Assembly: GCA_000434615.1 (NCBI GenBank)
Contig: FR880791.1
Location: 23,203-87,202, forward strand
From: Clostridium sp. CAG:510
GTDB lineage: Bacteria; Bacillota; Clostridia; Lachnospirales; Lachnospiraceae
Direction: 5' to 3'
DNA length: 64,000 bases
Shown: positions 1 to 7,936 of the stretch, piece by piece
How the letters are laid out: the number at the start of each line of letters is the position of its first letter
Numbering within the stretch: the first letter of the stretch is position 1
Made by a program: the position numbers and the translations under genes
The notes under the pieces: model-generated
What the model saw: the letters and a program-made list of their open reading frames with translations, nothing else
The model's database searches: none
What the model was told of the DNA's origin: nothing

Positions 1-90
1 TGCGGTAAGTCCCGGGATTCCGGCGAGTGCAACCGTCCCGAGCAGCAATGCTCCTGTCATTGCCGCAATTTTTTTCATGATTTTTTTCAT
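1..90 (-). CDS. secreted protein, 5' end only (signal peptide)
   Basis: Only the first 30 codons lie in the window; the gene continues past the left edge. The peptide starts with lysine-rich MKKIMKKI and runs into a hydrophobic core (LLLGTVALAG), a typical Sec signal peptide. The start is fixed by an AGGAGG box about 9 bases upstream and by a promoter further up. The mature protein is not visible, so no function can be given. Confidence 0.7.
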   Translation of the reverse strand, partial: MKKIMKKIAAMTGALLLGTVALAGIPGLTA

Positions 91-149
91 TGTATGGGTT
101 CCTCCTGTTCACACAATATGATTCTGTCCCCTTGCATATTGCTTTTACC

Positions 150-178
150 AGTATACCATAATTCTTACGATCGCTCAA
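150..178 (-). promoter_or_regulatory. sigma-A promoter of the truncated secreted-protein gene
   Basis: On the minus strand, TTGAGC (173-178) is followed after 17 bases by TATACT (150-155). It faces the truncated gene, whose start is about 60 bases downstream. Confidence 0.6.
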
Positions 179-222
179 GGCAGCCCGTCTTACAGAACAT
201 TTTTTTCCTTAGAAAATTATAT

Positions 223-260
223 AAAAAGAAGCGATTGGATTTTTCTAATCGCTTCTTTTC
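223..260 (-). terminator. Rho-independent terminator of cysK
   Basis: A 13-bp perfect stem (AAAAGAAGCGATT and its complement) with a 10-base loop, followed on the minus strand by a T-rich tail. It lies about 65 bases after the cysK stop. The A/T ends make it potentially bidirectional. Confidence 0.8.
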
Positions 261-324
261 CGTTTCATTTTATTTAAGGAGTTCCCTGAGTTAGTTACCT
301 TCTTTTTCTTATGTGTGCGCCGCT

Positions 325-1257
325 TTATTCTGCAAACAGAGCTGTGGACAGGTATCTGTCACCGGTATCGGGGAGCAGAACCACGATGGTCTTGCCCTCA
401 TTTTCGGGACGCTTTGCCAGTTCTACTGCTGCATGTACGGCTGCACCGGAAGAAATACCGACTAATACGCCTTCCTTATGTCCGATTTTTCTGCCCATAG
501 CGAATGCATCCTCATCTGCCACCGGAATGATTTCGTCATATACTTTGGTATCCAGTACTTCGGGAACGAAGCCTGCACCGATACCCTGAATTTTGTGTGC
601 ACCGGGTGTTCCTTTGGATAATACAGGGGAAGAAGCAGGTTCAACAGCCACTACCTTCACATCTGCTTTCCTGGACTTTAAGTATTTGCCGACACCGGTT
701 ACGGTACCGCCGGTACCTACACCTGCTACAAATACATCTACTTCGCCGTCGGTATCTTCAAAAATTTCCGGGCCGGTGGTTTCAAAATGTGCCTTCGGGT
801 TAGCAGGATTTACAAACTGCCCTGCGATGAATGCACCGGGAATTTCTTTTGCCAATTCTTCCGCCTTGGCAATCGCACCCTTCATACCCTTAGCTCCTTC
901 GGAAAGTACTAATTCTGCGCCGTAGGCTTTCATGAGCTGTCTTCTTTCTACAGACATGGTTTCGGGCATTACGATGATAATGCGGTAACCTCTGGCTGCT
1001 GCAACGGCTGCCAGACCGATACCGGTGTTGCCGGAAGTAGGTTCAATAATAACGGAGTCTTTGGTAAGTTTTCCGGTTGCTTCTGCGTCATCCAGAATGG
1101 CCTTTGCAACACGGTCCTTTACGGAGCCTGCAGGGTTAAAATACTCTAACTTTGCTAAGACTTTTGCTTTCAGTCCGTATTCCTGCTCAATATGGGTGAG
1201 CTCCAATAAGGGTGTCTTTCCGATTAACTGATCTGCTGATGTATAAACCTTTGCCAT
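325..1257 (-). CDS. cysK: cysteine synthase A (O-acetylserine sulfhydrylase)
   Basis: This is a PLP enzyme that makes cysteine from O-acetylserine and sulfide in the cytoplasm. At 310 aa it is the normal family length. The PLP lysine is K47 within NPAGSVKDR, and the phosphate/substrate loop TSGNTG starts near residue 74. A second glycine-rich phosphate-binding loop (VAGVGTGGT) is also present. The start ATG has an AGGAGG site just upstream. The gene is monocistronic: it has its own promoter and operator upstream and a hairpin terminator downstream. Cystathionine beta-synthase-like or CysM enzymes are close relatives, but length and motifs fit CysK best. Confidence 0.95.
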   Translation of the reverse strand: MAKVYTSADQLIGKTPLLELTHIEQEYGLKAKVLAKLEYFNPAGSVKDRVAKAILDDAEATGKLTKDSVIIEPTSGNTGIGLAAVAAARGYRIIIVMPETMSVERRQLMKAYGAELVLSEGAKGMKGAIAKAEELAKEIPGAFIAGQFVNPANPKAHFETTGPEIFEDTDGEVDVFVAGVGTGGTVTGVGKYLKSRKADVKVVAVEPASSPVLSKGTPGAHKIQGIGAGFVPEVLDTKVYDEIIPVADEDAFAMGRKIGHKEGVLVGISSGAAVHAAVELAKRPENEGKTIVVLLPDTGDRYLSTALFAE

Positions 1258-1297
1258 AATAGTATCCTCCTCGTTAGGTCGTTTTTATGTTAAAACT

Positions 1298-1335
1298 GTT
1301 ATACACCTACAAAACCTACGTTGTCAATAGGTTTT
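1298..1335 (-). promoter_or_regulatory. cysK promoter overlapped by an inverted-repeat operator
   Basis: On the minus strand TTGACA (1322-1327) and TATAAC (1298-1303) are 18 bases apart. A perfect 8-bp inverted repeat, AAAACCTA and TAGGTTTT with a 9-base spacer (1311-1335), covers the -35 box. By analogy with Rrf2-family CymR/IscR control of cysteine genes in Firmicutes this is probably a repressor site; that identity is inferred. Confidence 0.6.
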
Positions 1336-1346
1336 GTAAATTTTTA

Positions 1347-2744
1347 TTATTTTTCTACTAAATTGCTTATCCACATACCTTTTTTTACCATAATAAAGCC
1401 GATGACGCACTTAATCAGGTCAAGCAGCTGGCAGCACAGATACAGCGGCACAATGGGCATATCCGTGTAACGGCTTAAGAAATATGCGCAGGGGATGCTG
1501 ACCACCCATATAAATACGCTGTCAAACAAAAACGTGATGACCGTCCTGCCTCCCGCTCTGATGGTAAAATAACAGGTGTTCAGGAAAGCATTGACAGGAA
1601 TATAAATCGCCACAATACGGATAAAGCCGGCAGCAAGCCCCCGTACCTTGTCCGTGGTATTGTAAATCATGGGGAAAAAGGGCGCCAGGACAAAGAGCGC
1701 AAGCCCCACCGCCATACAGGTCAAAACAGAAAAGACAATAAGCCTGGTGTCTGTTTCCTTCGCTTCTTCCATTTTTCCGGCTCCTAAAAGCTGGCCGATG
1801 ATAATTGCCACCGCATTGCCCATGGAAATGTAAACTACGCTGAACAGATTGGAAATTGTGGAAGAAATATTCAATCCTGCTACCACATCCAGTCCCCTCA
1901 TGGAGTAACACTGGGTCATAACCGCCATGCCCATTGCCCACAGCAGTTCGTTTGCCATCAGAGGCGTGCCCTTTATCAGTATCTTGGATACCAGACTGCC
2001 CGGAATATGCAGGCTTTCATAAGCGCCCTTGATAAACGGATAGAGGTCGGCATGCTTATGGGTATAGAGAACAACAATGACCATTTCCACGTAGCGTGCC
2101 AGCACCGTTGCAATGGCGGCGCCAACTACACCCAGTCTGGGAAAACCTAAAAGGCCGAAAATCAGCACTGCATTGAAGCACATATTGACGCCCACCGCCG
2201 CCATACTGGCTTTCATGGGCAGAATGGTTTCCCCGCATTCTCGCAGGGTACTGGTATAACACTGACTGACTGCAAAGGGCGGTATGCCGATTAACATCAC
2301 CAAAAGATACTGTCTGCCGTAATGAAGAGCTGCCCGCAACGCCGCCGGGTCCGTGGTTTCCTCTTCATGCAGATACAGACTGATGAGGTTTTCTCCGGCA
2401 AAATAAAATAACAGGCAGGCGCACAGTGTCACAATAAAAACCGCTATCAGCTTAAAACGAAATGTATGACGCACCCCGTCGTGCTTGCCGCAGCCGTAAA
2501 ACTGTGCACCGAAAATGCCGGCGCCGGATATGACACCGAAAGCGCCCAGATTAAACACAAACATAAGCTGGTTGACTATCGCCACACCCGACATCTGCTC
2601 GGTGCCCACTCTTCCCACCATGATGTTGTCCAACAGACTTACGAAGTTCGTAATGCCGTTCTGAATCATAATGGGCAGCACAACTCCAAGGACCATAAGA
2701 TAAAATGCCTTATCGCCCAGATACTTTTTCTTAAAATTTTCCAT
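1347..2744 (-). CDS. MATE family multidrug/cation efflux transporter
   Basis: A 465-aa integral membrane protein with about 12 hydrophobic segments, the size and pattern of MATE exporters. The N-terminal stretch with PIMIQNGITNFVSLLDNIMVG is the typical TM1-TM2 region of the DinF/NorM-like branch. It probably exports drugs or metabolites in exchange for Na+ or H+; the substrate cannot be read from sequence. The start has a GGGAGAG ribosome site. It lies downstream of the nrdG-like gene on the same strand with about 70 bases between, so the two may be co-transcribed. Confidence 0.9.
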   Translation of the reverse strand: MENFKKKYLGDKAFYLMVLGVVLPIMIQNGITNFVSLLDNIMVGRVGTEQMSGVAIVNQLMFVFNLGAFGVISGAGIFGAQFYGCGKHDGVRHTFRFKLIAVFIVTLCACLLFYFAGENLISLYLHEEETTDPAALRAALHYGRQYLLVMLIGIPPFAVSQCYTSTLRECGETILPMKASMAAVGVNMCFNAVLIFGLLGFPRLGVVGAAIATVLARYVEMVIVVLYTHKHADLYPFIKGAYESLHIPGSLVSKILIKGTPLMANELLWAMGMAVMTQCYSMRGLDVVAGLNISSTISNLFSVVYISMGNAVAIIIGQLLGAGKMEEAKETDTRLIVFSVLTCMAVGLALFVLAPFFPMIYNTTDKVRGLAAGFIRIVAIYIPVNAFLNTCYFTIRAGGRTVITFLFDSVFIWVVSIPCAYFLSRYTDMPIVPLYLCCQLLDLIKCVIGFIMVKKGMWISNLVEK

Positions 2745-2816
2745 GTTTCTCTCCCTTTTTATTCTGCGGCAGATTTACTCTTTCTGCCTGTGTCTTTCAT
2801 GCAGCATCTCCGCTGC

Positions 2817-3512
2817 TTATTCTACGCCGCGCAGCTCCGCTTTTTTCACATAGGGCTTCACAAGCTGCAGAAAGCTCTCTAATTCTTCCTTTTCAAAGGC
2901 GGAATAGCCTTTTTTGATTACATTCTCATTGTCCCGGTACGATTGCAGATAATATGCCTCTGCCCCCTCAATCCACTGCCCCATTTTGGCAAAGTCCTCT
3001 TCTTCATGAAGTCCTTTTACCACAGTGGTCCGAAATTCATAGACGATCCCGGAATGCAAGAGCAAGTCCACGCTCTCCTCTAACTTTTCTATCTCCAAAT
3101 CCGGCTTTCCAACTGTCAGCGCATATTTTTCCCGACTGTTTTTCAAATCCATTGCCACATAGTCCAGGAGCTTTTCTTTTAAAAGACCCTGCAGCACTCC
3201 CGGTCTGTAGCCGTTGGTGTCCAGCTTCACCAGAAGACCCAGTTCTTTTATTTTACGGATAAAATCCACCAGATCCGGCTGCAGGGTGGGTTCTCCGCCC
3301 GTAATACATACGCCGGAAAGTATATTTTTTCTCTTTTTTAAGAACGCAATCACCTCTTCTTCCGAAATCACCGGAAACTCACCCGGATGCAGCACCAGAT
3401 CGCCGTTGTGGCAGAATGGGCAGCAAAAATTACAGCCCCCTGTAAAAACAGTGGCTGCTACGTGTTCGGGATAATCCAATAAGGTTGTTTTATTTAATCC
3501 ATGTATCTGCAT
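2817..3512 (-). CDS. anaerobic ribonucleotide reductase activating protein (NrdG-like radical SAM)
   Basis: A 231-aa radical SAM protein. The [4Fe-4S]/SAM cysteines are C27, C31 and C34 (CX3CX2C), followed by a glycine-rich GGEPTLQ segment. The N-terminus (MQIHGLNKTTLLDYPEHVAA) matches the group annotated as anaerobic ribonucleoside-triphosphate reductase activating protein, which makes the glycyl radical on NrdD. No nrdD is in the window, so either the partner is elsewhere or this is a related activase. The assignment is from family resemblance. Confidence 0.8.
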   Translation of the reverse strand: MQIHGLNKTTLLDYPEHVAATVFTGGCNFCCPFCHNGDLVLHPGEFPVISEEEVIAFLKKRKNILSGVCITGGEPTLQPDLVDFIRKIKELGLLVKLDTNGYRPGVLQGLLKEKLLDYVAMDLKNSREKYALTVGKPDLEIEKLEESVDLLLHSGIVYEFRTTVVKGLHEEEDFAKMGQWIEGAEAYYLQSYRDNENVIKKGYSAFEKEELESFLQLVKPYVKKAELRGVE

Positions 3513-3654
3513 TTCGGTTGCCTCTTTTCCTTCCTGCAGTTATAATAAAAATACAAGAATCCGTCCACCGGATAATTTCTATCATACCAATAAAAAGAGA
3601 CAAACGCAAGTGCGGCTCCGTGCGGAAGCTATGATATTAAATAAGGAAATGAAA

Positions 3655-4173
3655 ATGGAAAACAACAATCAGGATAAGCGGAAAGACAATGCTCTTATGC
3701 AGCATGAAAAATATATGAAGGAAGCCATAAAACAGGCGAAAAAAGCATATAAATTAGGAGAGGTTCCCATCGGCTGCGTGATTGTGTATGAGGGCAAAAT
3801 CATCGGACGAGGCTACAACCGACGCAAAACGGACAAGAACACACTCTCCCATGCGGAAATCATTGCCATCAGAAAGGCAAGCAGGGTCATGGGCGACTGG
3901 CGTCTGGAGGGCTGTCAGCTCTATGTAACTTTAGAGCCCTGTCAGATGTGCGCCGGAGCGATCGTACAGGCACGCATTCCCGAGGTTTACATGGGCTGTA
4001 TGAATCCCAAGGCAGGTTGTGCCGGTTCTATCTTAAATATCCTGCAGATGCCCGAATTTAACCATCAGGTTGCTGTTACGCGGGGCATACTGGAAGAGGA
4101 ATGCAGCAATATGCTGAAAACATTTTTTAAGGAGCTGCGCCTGCGGCTTAGGCAGGAGAAAGAGAACTCTTGA
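3655..4173 (+). CDS. tadA: tRNA-specific adenosine(34) deaminase
   Basis: TadA converts A34 of tRNA-Arg(ACG) to inosine. The zinc and catalytic residues are in place: HAE at residues 66-68 and PCQMC with cysteines 96 and 99 (numbering from MENNN). At 172 aa the length is normal. The reading frame stays open further upstream to a GTG, but AAGGA seven bases before the ATG at 3655 supports this start; an ATG six bases earlier is also possible. The SRP RNA promoter sits over the last codons, an arrangement often seen in Firmicutes where tadA and the SRP RNA are neighbours. Confidence 0.93.
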   Translation: MENNNQDKRKDNALMQHEKYMKEAIKQAKKAYKLGEVPIGCVIVYEGKIIGRGYNRRKTDKNTLSHAEIIAIRKASRVMGDWRLEGCQLYVTLEPCQMCAGAIVQARIPEVYMGCMNPKAGCAGSILNILQMPEFNHQVAVTRGILEEECSNMLKTFFKELRLRLRQEKENS

Positions 4174-4198
4174 CACTTTCCTTAAAAACCGATATACT
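4170..4198 (+). promoter_or_regulatory. SRP RNA promoter (consensus sigma-A)
   Basis: TTGACA (4170-4175), a 17-base spacer and TATACT (4193-4198): a near-perfect sigma-A promoter overlapping the tadA stop codon and starting transcription at about the first base of the SRP RNA. Confidence 0.85.
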
Positions 4199-4203
4199 TA
4201 ATA

Positions 4204-4419
4204 AGCCGTGCATATGCCTTTAGGCGGGCATTTCTATGGCTGGCTTTCTGAAGCGATGTTGAAGTTTGGGTCTTACGCAATGGACATCCACGAACCGTGT
4301 CAGGGTGGGAACACAGCAGCACTAAGAGGAACCGTTCATGTGCCGTAAGGGTGCCTGGCGGAGTCGTTTTCAGGGGTACCGCATAGAAGTGTCTACCCAA
4401 ATGTGTATGCGCGGTTTTT
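4204..4419 (+). ncRNA. ffs: signal recognition particle RNA (large Gram-positive type)
   Basis: The universally conserved SRP core is present around 4306-4345: TGTCAGG, then GGGAACACAGCAGCACTAAG, then AGGAACC, forming the apical Ffh-binding helix. The 5' end (GCCGTGCATA) pairs with the 3' end (TGTATGCGCGG), closing a rod of about 215 nt, so an Alu-like domain is expected as in Bacillus/Clostridium scRNA. It ends in a T5 run. The RNA scaffolds Ffh and targets ribosomes to the membrane. A short ORF reading antisense over it is a shadow. Confidence 0.93.
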
Positions 4420-4506
4420 CTATGCCCGGCGGGACAATCTGATGCATGTTTTTCATTTAATGCCCGGGCGGCATAAGGCTTGCTGTTTTAAGGAATGGTG
4501 ATTTCG

Positions 4507-5409
4507 ATGGGTTGTAAATTATGCAAAAGAGAATGTAATGCGGACAGAGCACATGGGGAAGGCGGCTATTGCGGAGAAAGCGACGGTATATGGGTAGCGC
4601 GCGCTGCCCTGCATTTGTGGGAGGAACCCTGCATCTGCGGCAAAGCCGGCTCCGGCGCCGTGTTCTTCTGCGGCTGCCCGCTGCATTGTGTTTACTGCCA
4701 GAATGCCTCTATTTCCTGCGGACATGCCGGAGAGGCTGCCTCACCGAAATGCATCACCGCAGAAAGGCTAACGGAAATTTTTTTGTCCCTGCAGTCCCAG
4801 GATGCCTGCAACATTAACCTCATTACCCCGACACAGTACATCCCGCAGATTATTACCGCCTTAAAGAGTGCAAAAAAACAGGGCCTTTCCATCCCCATTG
4901 TCTACAATACCGGCACCTATGAAAAGCCCGAAGTCCTGCGTTCCTTAAGCGGTCTTGTTGACATTTATCTGCCGGATTTCAAATACTATTCCCACAGACT
5001 TTCCGAAAAGTATTCCGCTGCACCGGACTATCGGGAAACGGCTGCCGCCGCGCTTGCCGAAATGGTACGCCAGACCGGCGCACCCGTATACGACGAAAAC
5101 ACCGGACTAATGAAATCCGGTGTTATTGTCCGTCATATGATGCTTCCCGGCCACCTGCAGGACTCTAAAAAGGTGCTGTTCTATCTCTGCGATACCTATG
5201 GCGATACCATTGTTTACAGTGTTATGAGCCAGTACACTCCTGTCAGGATGTTTCCCGACATGCCCGAACTGAACCGCCGTGTTTCCCACCGGGAATACAA
5301 TGCCCTTCTGGACTATTGTCTGTCCATCGGCATCGAGGACGGCTACATGCAGGAAGGCGAAGCGGCGGAAAGCAGCTTTATTCCCTCCTTTAATGGGGAA
5401 GGCGTATAA
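4507..5409 (+). CDS. PflX-like radical SAM protein
   Basis: This is a radical SAM protein of about 300 aa. The cluster-binding cysteines are C57, C61 and C64 (CX3CX2C), preceded by an N-terminal cysteine-rich region (CKLCKREC, YCG) that may hold another metal centre. This layout fits the PflX/COG1313 group, homologous to pyruvate formate-lyase activating enzyme, whose substrate is not established. The frame opens at 4495, but GGTGAT spaced six bases before the ATG at 4507 favours that start. No glycyl-radical enzyme is adjacent. Confidence 0.8.
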   Translation: MGCKLCKRECNADRAHGEGGYCGESDGIWVARAALHLWEEPCICGKAGSGAVFFCGCPLHCVYCQNASISCGHAGEAASPKCITAERLTEIFLSLQSQDACNINLITPTQYIPQIITALKSAKKQGLSIPIVYNTGTYEKPEVLRSLSGLVDIYLPDFKYYSHRLSEKYSAAPDYRETAAAALAEMVRQTGAPVYDENTGLMKSGVIVRHMMLPGHLQDSKKVLFYLCDTYGDTIVYSVMSQYTPVRMFPDMPELNRRVSHREYNALLDYCLSIGIEDGYMQEGEAAESSFIPSFNGEGV

Positions 5410-5416
5410 GCTTCGT

Positions 5417-6517
5417 CTATATCTCTACCCGTTTCATGTAATAGCCAAAACTGCCGTCCTGGACGGCATCCCCGTCTCCTTCAAACCCTTCAAATCCAAA
5501 GAGCAGGGCTGCCTGTTTTTCTCTCTCGTAGTAAACTCCGGGCACGCCCAGATAATAATTATCGTCTATTCCTTCCTTTATTTTTGTCAAAATCAGGTGT
5601 CCGTAGTTATAGTAGCCGTGCAACAGGAAACTGTTTTGCACCATTTCCTGATAGTGCTCCGACAGAATTACAAAATCGCAGGGGGCGATGGATAAATATT
5701 CCCTGACGTCCCCGAATGGCTGAATTTTAGGATAGATGCGGTTAAGCTGCTCCCATTTGTTGGGGGAAATCTGCCCTGCCTGCATTTTCCGCTGTGAGCG
5801 CAGGAACGGGGCTTCGGAGGCTGGCTCCTCCTCATGGGACTGCGCTTCTTCCTCCGCAGGCGGGATGGCTTGCTGCGGCTCCGGCTGTTCTTCTGCTTCC
5901 GGTTCGACCTGCTGCGGCTCCTCAGTTTCAGGCATGGGCTGCGGGACTTCTGTAGCTGGCTCATGCGGCGGCAAATCCGGTTGAATTTCTCCCGCAGGTG
6001 CGGCATCCTGCCGCAGTTCTTCATTCCCCGGCATGGGCTGCGGCTCCAGCACCGTATCGTCGTATGCATCCAGTACGGTCTGTGCGGCTGCAAGCATGGC
6101 GGGCTCCGACTCGTTCTGCGGCACCGTTTCCGAAGCCTCCGCTTTTTGTTTTTCCCGATTTCGCCAAATTCCCCTCAAAAATCTGGTTTCGGAAAGTTTT
6201 ATGATAATTCCGTCACACCCCTCGTAAGGAATTCCTGTTCCGGCTAAGTTTTCATTATGCCAGATGCCGGCATACTCTGCGGTTCCGTACTGCAGATAAA
6301 TGGTGTCTGCGGGATAGCCTTCTCCTTCCGAAAGCAGCATGAGCTCTCCCCGGCAGGAGTCCGTAGGATACAGTCCCCTGATATGTATCTGTACACGGCT
6401 TTCTTCCCCTCTCGCTTCCCACTTAATCACACCGCCGTTTTTTATTTTATTCTCCCGCTCAACATAGTCTAAATAAATAATTTTTTTCTGAAAAAAAATC
6501 TTGTCCCCTTTTTCCAT
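5417..6517 (-). CDS. two-domain protein of unknown function with a Pro/Glu linker
   Basis: The protein has 366 aa. Residues 1-120 form a compact beta-rich N-terminal domain. Residues about 120-235 are low-complexity and rich in Pro, Glu and Gln, predicted disordered. Residues about 240-366 form a C-terminal domain with many aromatic residues (HGYYNYGHLIL, YYLGVPGVYYEREKQAA). It has no signal peptide or membrane segment. The overall design resembles Lachnospiraceae proteins carrying a DUF6128-type domain, but I am not certain of that label. It converges with the PflX-like gene, the two stops being only seven bases apart. Confidence 0.6.
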   Translation of the reverse strand: MEKGDKIFFQKKIIYLDYVERENKIKNGGVIKWEARGEESRVQIHIRGLYPTDSCRGELMLLSEGEGYPADTIYLQYGTAEYAGIWHNENLAGTGIPYEGCDGIIIKLSETRFLRGIWRNREKQKAEASETVPQNESEPAMLAAAQTVLDAYDDTVLEPQPMPGNEELRQDAAPAGEIQPDLPPHEPATEVPQPMPETEEPQQVEPEAEEQPEPQQAIPPAEEEAQSHEEEPASEAPFLRSQRKMQAGQISPNKWEQLNRIYPKIQPFGDVREYLSIAPCDFVILSEHYQEMVQNSFLLHGYYNYGHLILTKIKEGIDDNYYLGVPGVYYEREKQAALLFGFEGFEGDGDAVQDGSFGYYMKRVEI

Positions 6518-6603
6518 ATCCGCAAAATCCCCTTAGCCAATTCCTTTAGTGATATATATGCGGAATATCCGAAAAATATGACAAGATTTTTCAAAAGTAT
6601 CAA

Positions 6604-6657
6604 AATAAATAAAAAGGCTCACCAGAAAATACTGCATACCCTCTGGTGAACCTTTTT
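6604..6657 (-). terminator. strong Rho-independent terminator (bidirectional)
   Basis: The arms AAAAAGGCTCACCAGA and TCTGGTGAACCTTTTT pair almost perfectly around a 15-base loop. U-runs occur on both strands. On the minus strand it ends the short promoter-driven transcript that starts near 6726. Confidence 0.85.
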
Positions 6658-6726
6658 GATAAGCTCAAATCTGGTTTGATGCACGCATCGCCCCAGTAAA
6701 AATCTCTAGCGATTTTTGTTCTATAA
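6608..6726 (-). ncRNA. candidate small RNA or terminated leader, about 120 nt
   Basis: A consensus promoter (TTGACA at 6756-6761, 17 bases, TATGAT at 6733-6738, minus strand) drives a stretch that ends in a strong terminator and holds no ORF. Two further hairpins are visible inside: AAAAATC/GATTTTT near 6697-6717, and GATGC/GCATC near 6678-6689. It lies upstream of the 366-aa gene, so it could be an attenuated leader of that gene or an independent sRNA. No known riboswitch class was recognised. Confidence 0.45.
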
Positions 6727-6732
6727 AATTGT

Positions 6733-6761
6733 ATCATACTCTTTTCCGACATACTTGTCAA
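6733..6761 (-). promoter_or_regulatory. sigma-A promoter at the island edge
   Basis: TTGACA, a 17-base spacer and TATGAT on the minus strand. It fires toward the terminator at 6604-6657 with no gene between. Confidence 0.65.
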
Positions 6762-6768
6762 CTGGTTG

Positions 6769-6936
6769 CTATAAAAAGTTAGTATGTCTGGGATTACTGT
6801 TCTTTTTCGTAATATACTTTATAATACTGCTAATAAAAAGATAAGCATCCTTTATATAGGGATTTTTATCAAAGTATTCTTTATGTCTTTTTATGCGACC
6901 GTCCTCATCACAAAATAAATGTTTTATTTCCCCCAT
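6769..6936 (-). CDS. small ORF, 55 aa, possible gene remnant
   Basis: The peptide begins MGEIKHLFCDEDGRIKRHK and ends HTNFL. Its composition is protein-like (charged N-terminus, then an Ile/Tyr-rich helix), but no clear ribosome site precedes the ATG. The frame is open about 20 codons further upstream without a start. It may be the 3' end of a decayed gene at the boundary of the restriction island. No family was recognised. Confidence 0.3.
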   Translation of the reverse strand: MGEIKHLFCDEDGRIKRHKEYFDKNPYIKDAYLFISSIIKYITKKNSNPRHTNFL

Positions 6937-7120
6937 CTTCCTATTTCTGGAATTTTTAGTAGCCGATAGTCTATATTGAACTTCGAACGCTGTACTATAT
7001 TATACATCCTTTGATTTATTCTGCTATTAGAAGAAACTGTAAAGCTTCATGCCGCCTCTTTAATACTAGACCCCAAAATTCATTTTCTACATTTTGTTTT
7101 AACACATTTAAGAACGCTTT

Positions 7121-7933
7121 TTATTTGAAATACAATACTTTTATACGTTCCAGTGCTTCTTTAATGTATTCCGAACTTGCCTTATACTGTTCAAACACAA
7201 TATTGAAACCCTCTGGATCGTCACATACAAAGTTCCAATAATCTTTTCCAATCAGTAATTCATCATCAGCAAAAAACTGCTTCACTCTTTCCTGCTTCCA
7301 CTCAGAGTCTTCACCATACTTATTATAAGCCGTTCCAAAAAACAACTTTATTTTATCGTCTGGTTTATCCCTCAACGAATTTTTAAGAATAAAATACTCT
7401 TGTAACATAGCAAGTTTTTCAGTCTTTGCTTTTTTATTATCTAAGTCACCACCAGCTTTAAGCTCTATTAAATAGTGCTCTTTTTTCTTATTATTATAGA
7501 AATAGTGGTCTGTCACATGTGATTTTTCAAAACTTCGTGTGTCCGCTGGTATCATGCAAGTAAAATCACAATAATCCGAAGTCAATGGCTTTCTATGTTT
7601 TTCATATTCCAATATAATATAATCCATATGCTGTGATTGCTGTGGCAACAAGAAAGAATCAATATTACCACGCACATCATAAGACAATTTCGCCACTTCA
7701 TTTCCTATTTTTTCTAAAACCTTTCCAAATGAACTGTCAAAACTTCTAACAAACGCACTATAAAACATAAACTCCTTACCAAGTTCCGCAACGAAACAAT
7801 TATTCTTCTTGCTGTTTATAACCCCCTCTGGATCATTTACTTCATTAGCAAATCTAGTTTCATAACTATCCGTAAATTTCTTTATCTCCCTATCGACAAT
7901 ATTTTGTATTGCAGCCTTTTTTGCTTCGTCCAT
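7121..7933 (-). CDS. type II restriction endonuclease, TdeIII-like
   Basis: A 270-aa protein with a PD-(D/E)xK-type core: residues near 160-185 read LIELKAGGDLDNKKAKTEK, where E and K fit the metal-binding pair of a restriction nuclease. The segment recalls the TdeIII family. The ribosome site GGGGA lies seven bases before the ATG. The gene follows the adenine methylase by three bases, so the two are co-translated. The TdeIII prototype is reported to recognise GGNCC, which has no A, whereas the linked methylase modifies adenine. The specificity here is therefore open, and the family call is by memory of motifs. Confidence 0.7.
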   Translation of the reverse strand: MDEAKKAAIQNIVDREIKKFTDSYETRFANEVNDPEGVINSKKNNCFVAELGKEFMFYSAFVRSFDSSFGKVLEKIGNEVAKLSYDVRGNIDSFLLPQQSQHMDYIILEYEKHRKPLTSDYCDFTCMIPADTRSFEKSHVTDHYFYNNKKKEHYLIELKAGGDLDNKKAKTEKLAMLQEYFILKNSLRDKPDDKIKLFFGTAYNKYGEDSEWKQERVKQFFADDELLIGKDYWNFVCDDPEGFNIVFEQYKASSEYIKEALERIKVLYFK

Positions 7934-7936
7934 TAA

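Noticed and set aside
4182..4400. 72-aa ORF antisense to the SRP RNA
   Set aside because: It lies wholly inside the recognised SRP RNA and has no ribosome site; a shadow.
5668..6093. Arg/Ser-rich 141-aa ORF within the Pro/Glu linker of the 366-aa protein
   Set aside because: Alternative-frame reading of a low-complexity repeat; no ribosome site.
6608..6726. Known riboswitch (fluoride, preQ1, SAM or T-box) in the leader-like segment
   Set aside because: No conserved core of these classes could be matched; left as an undefined RNA.
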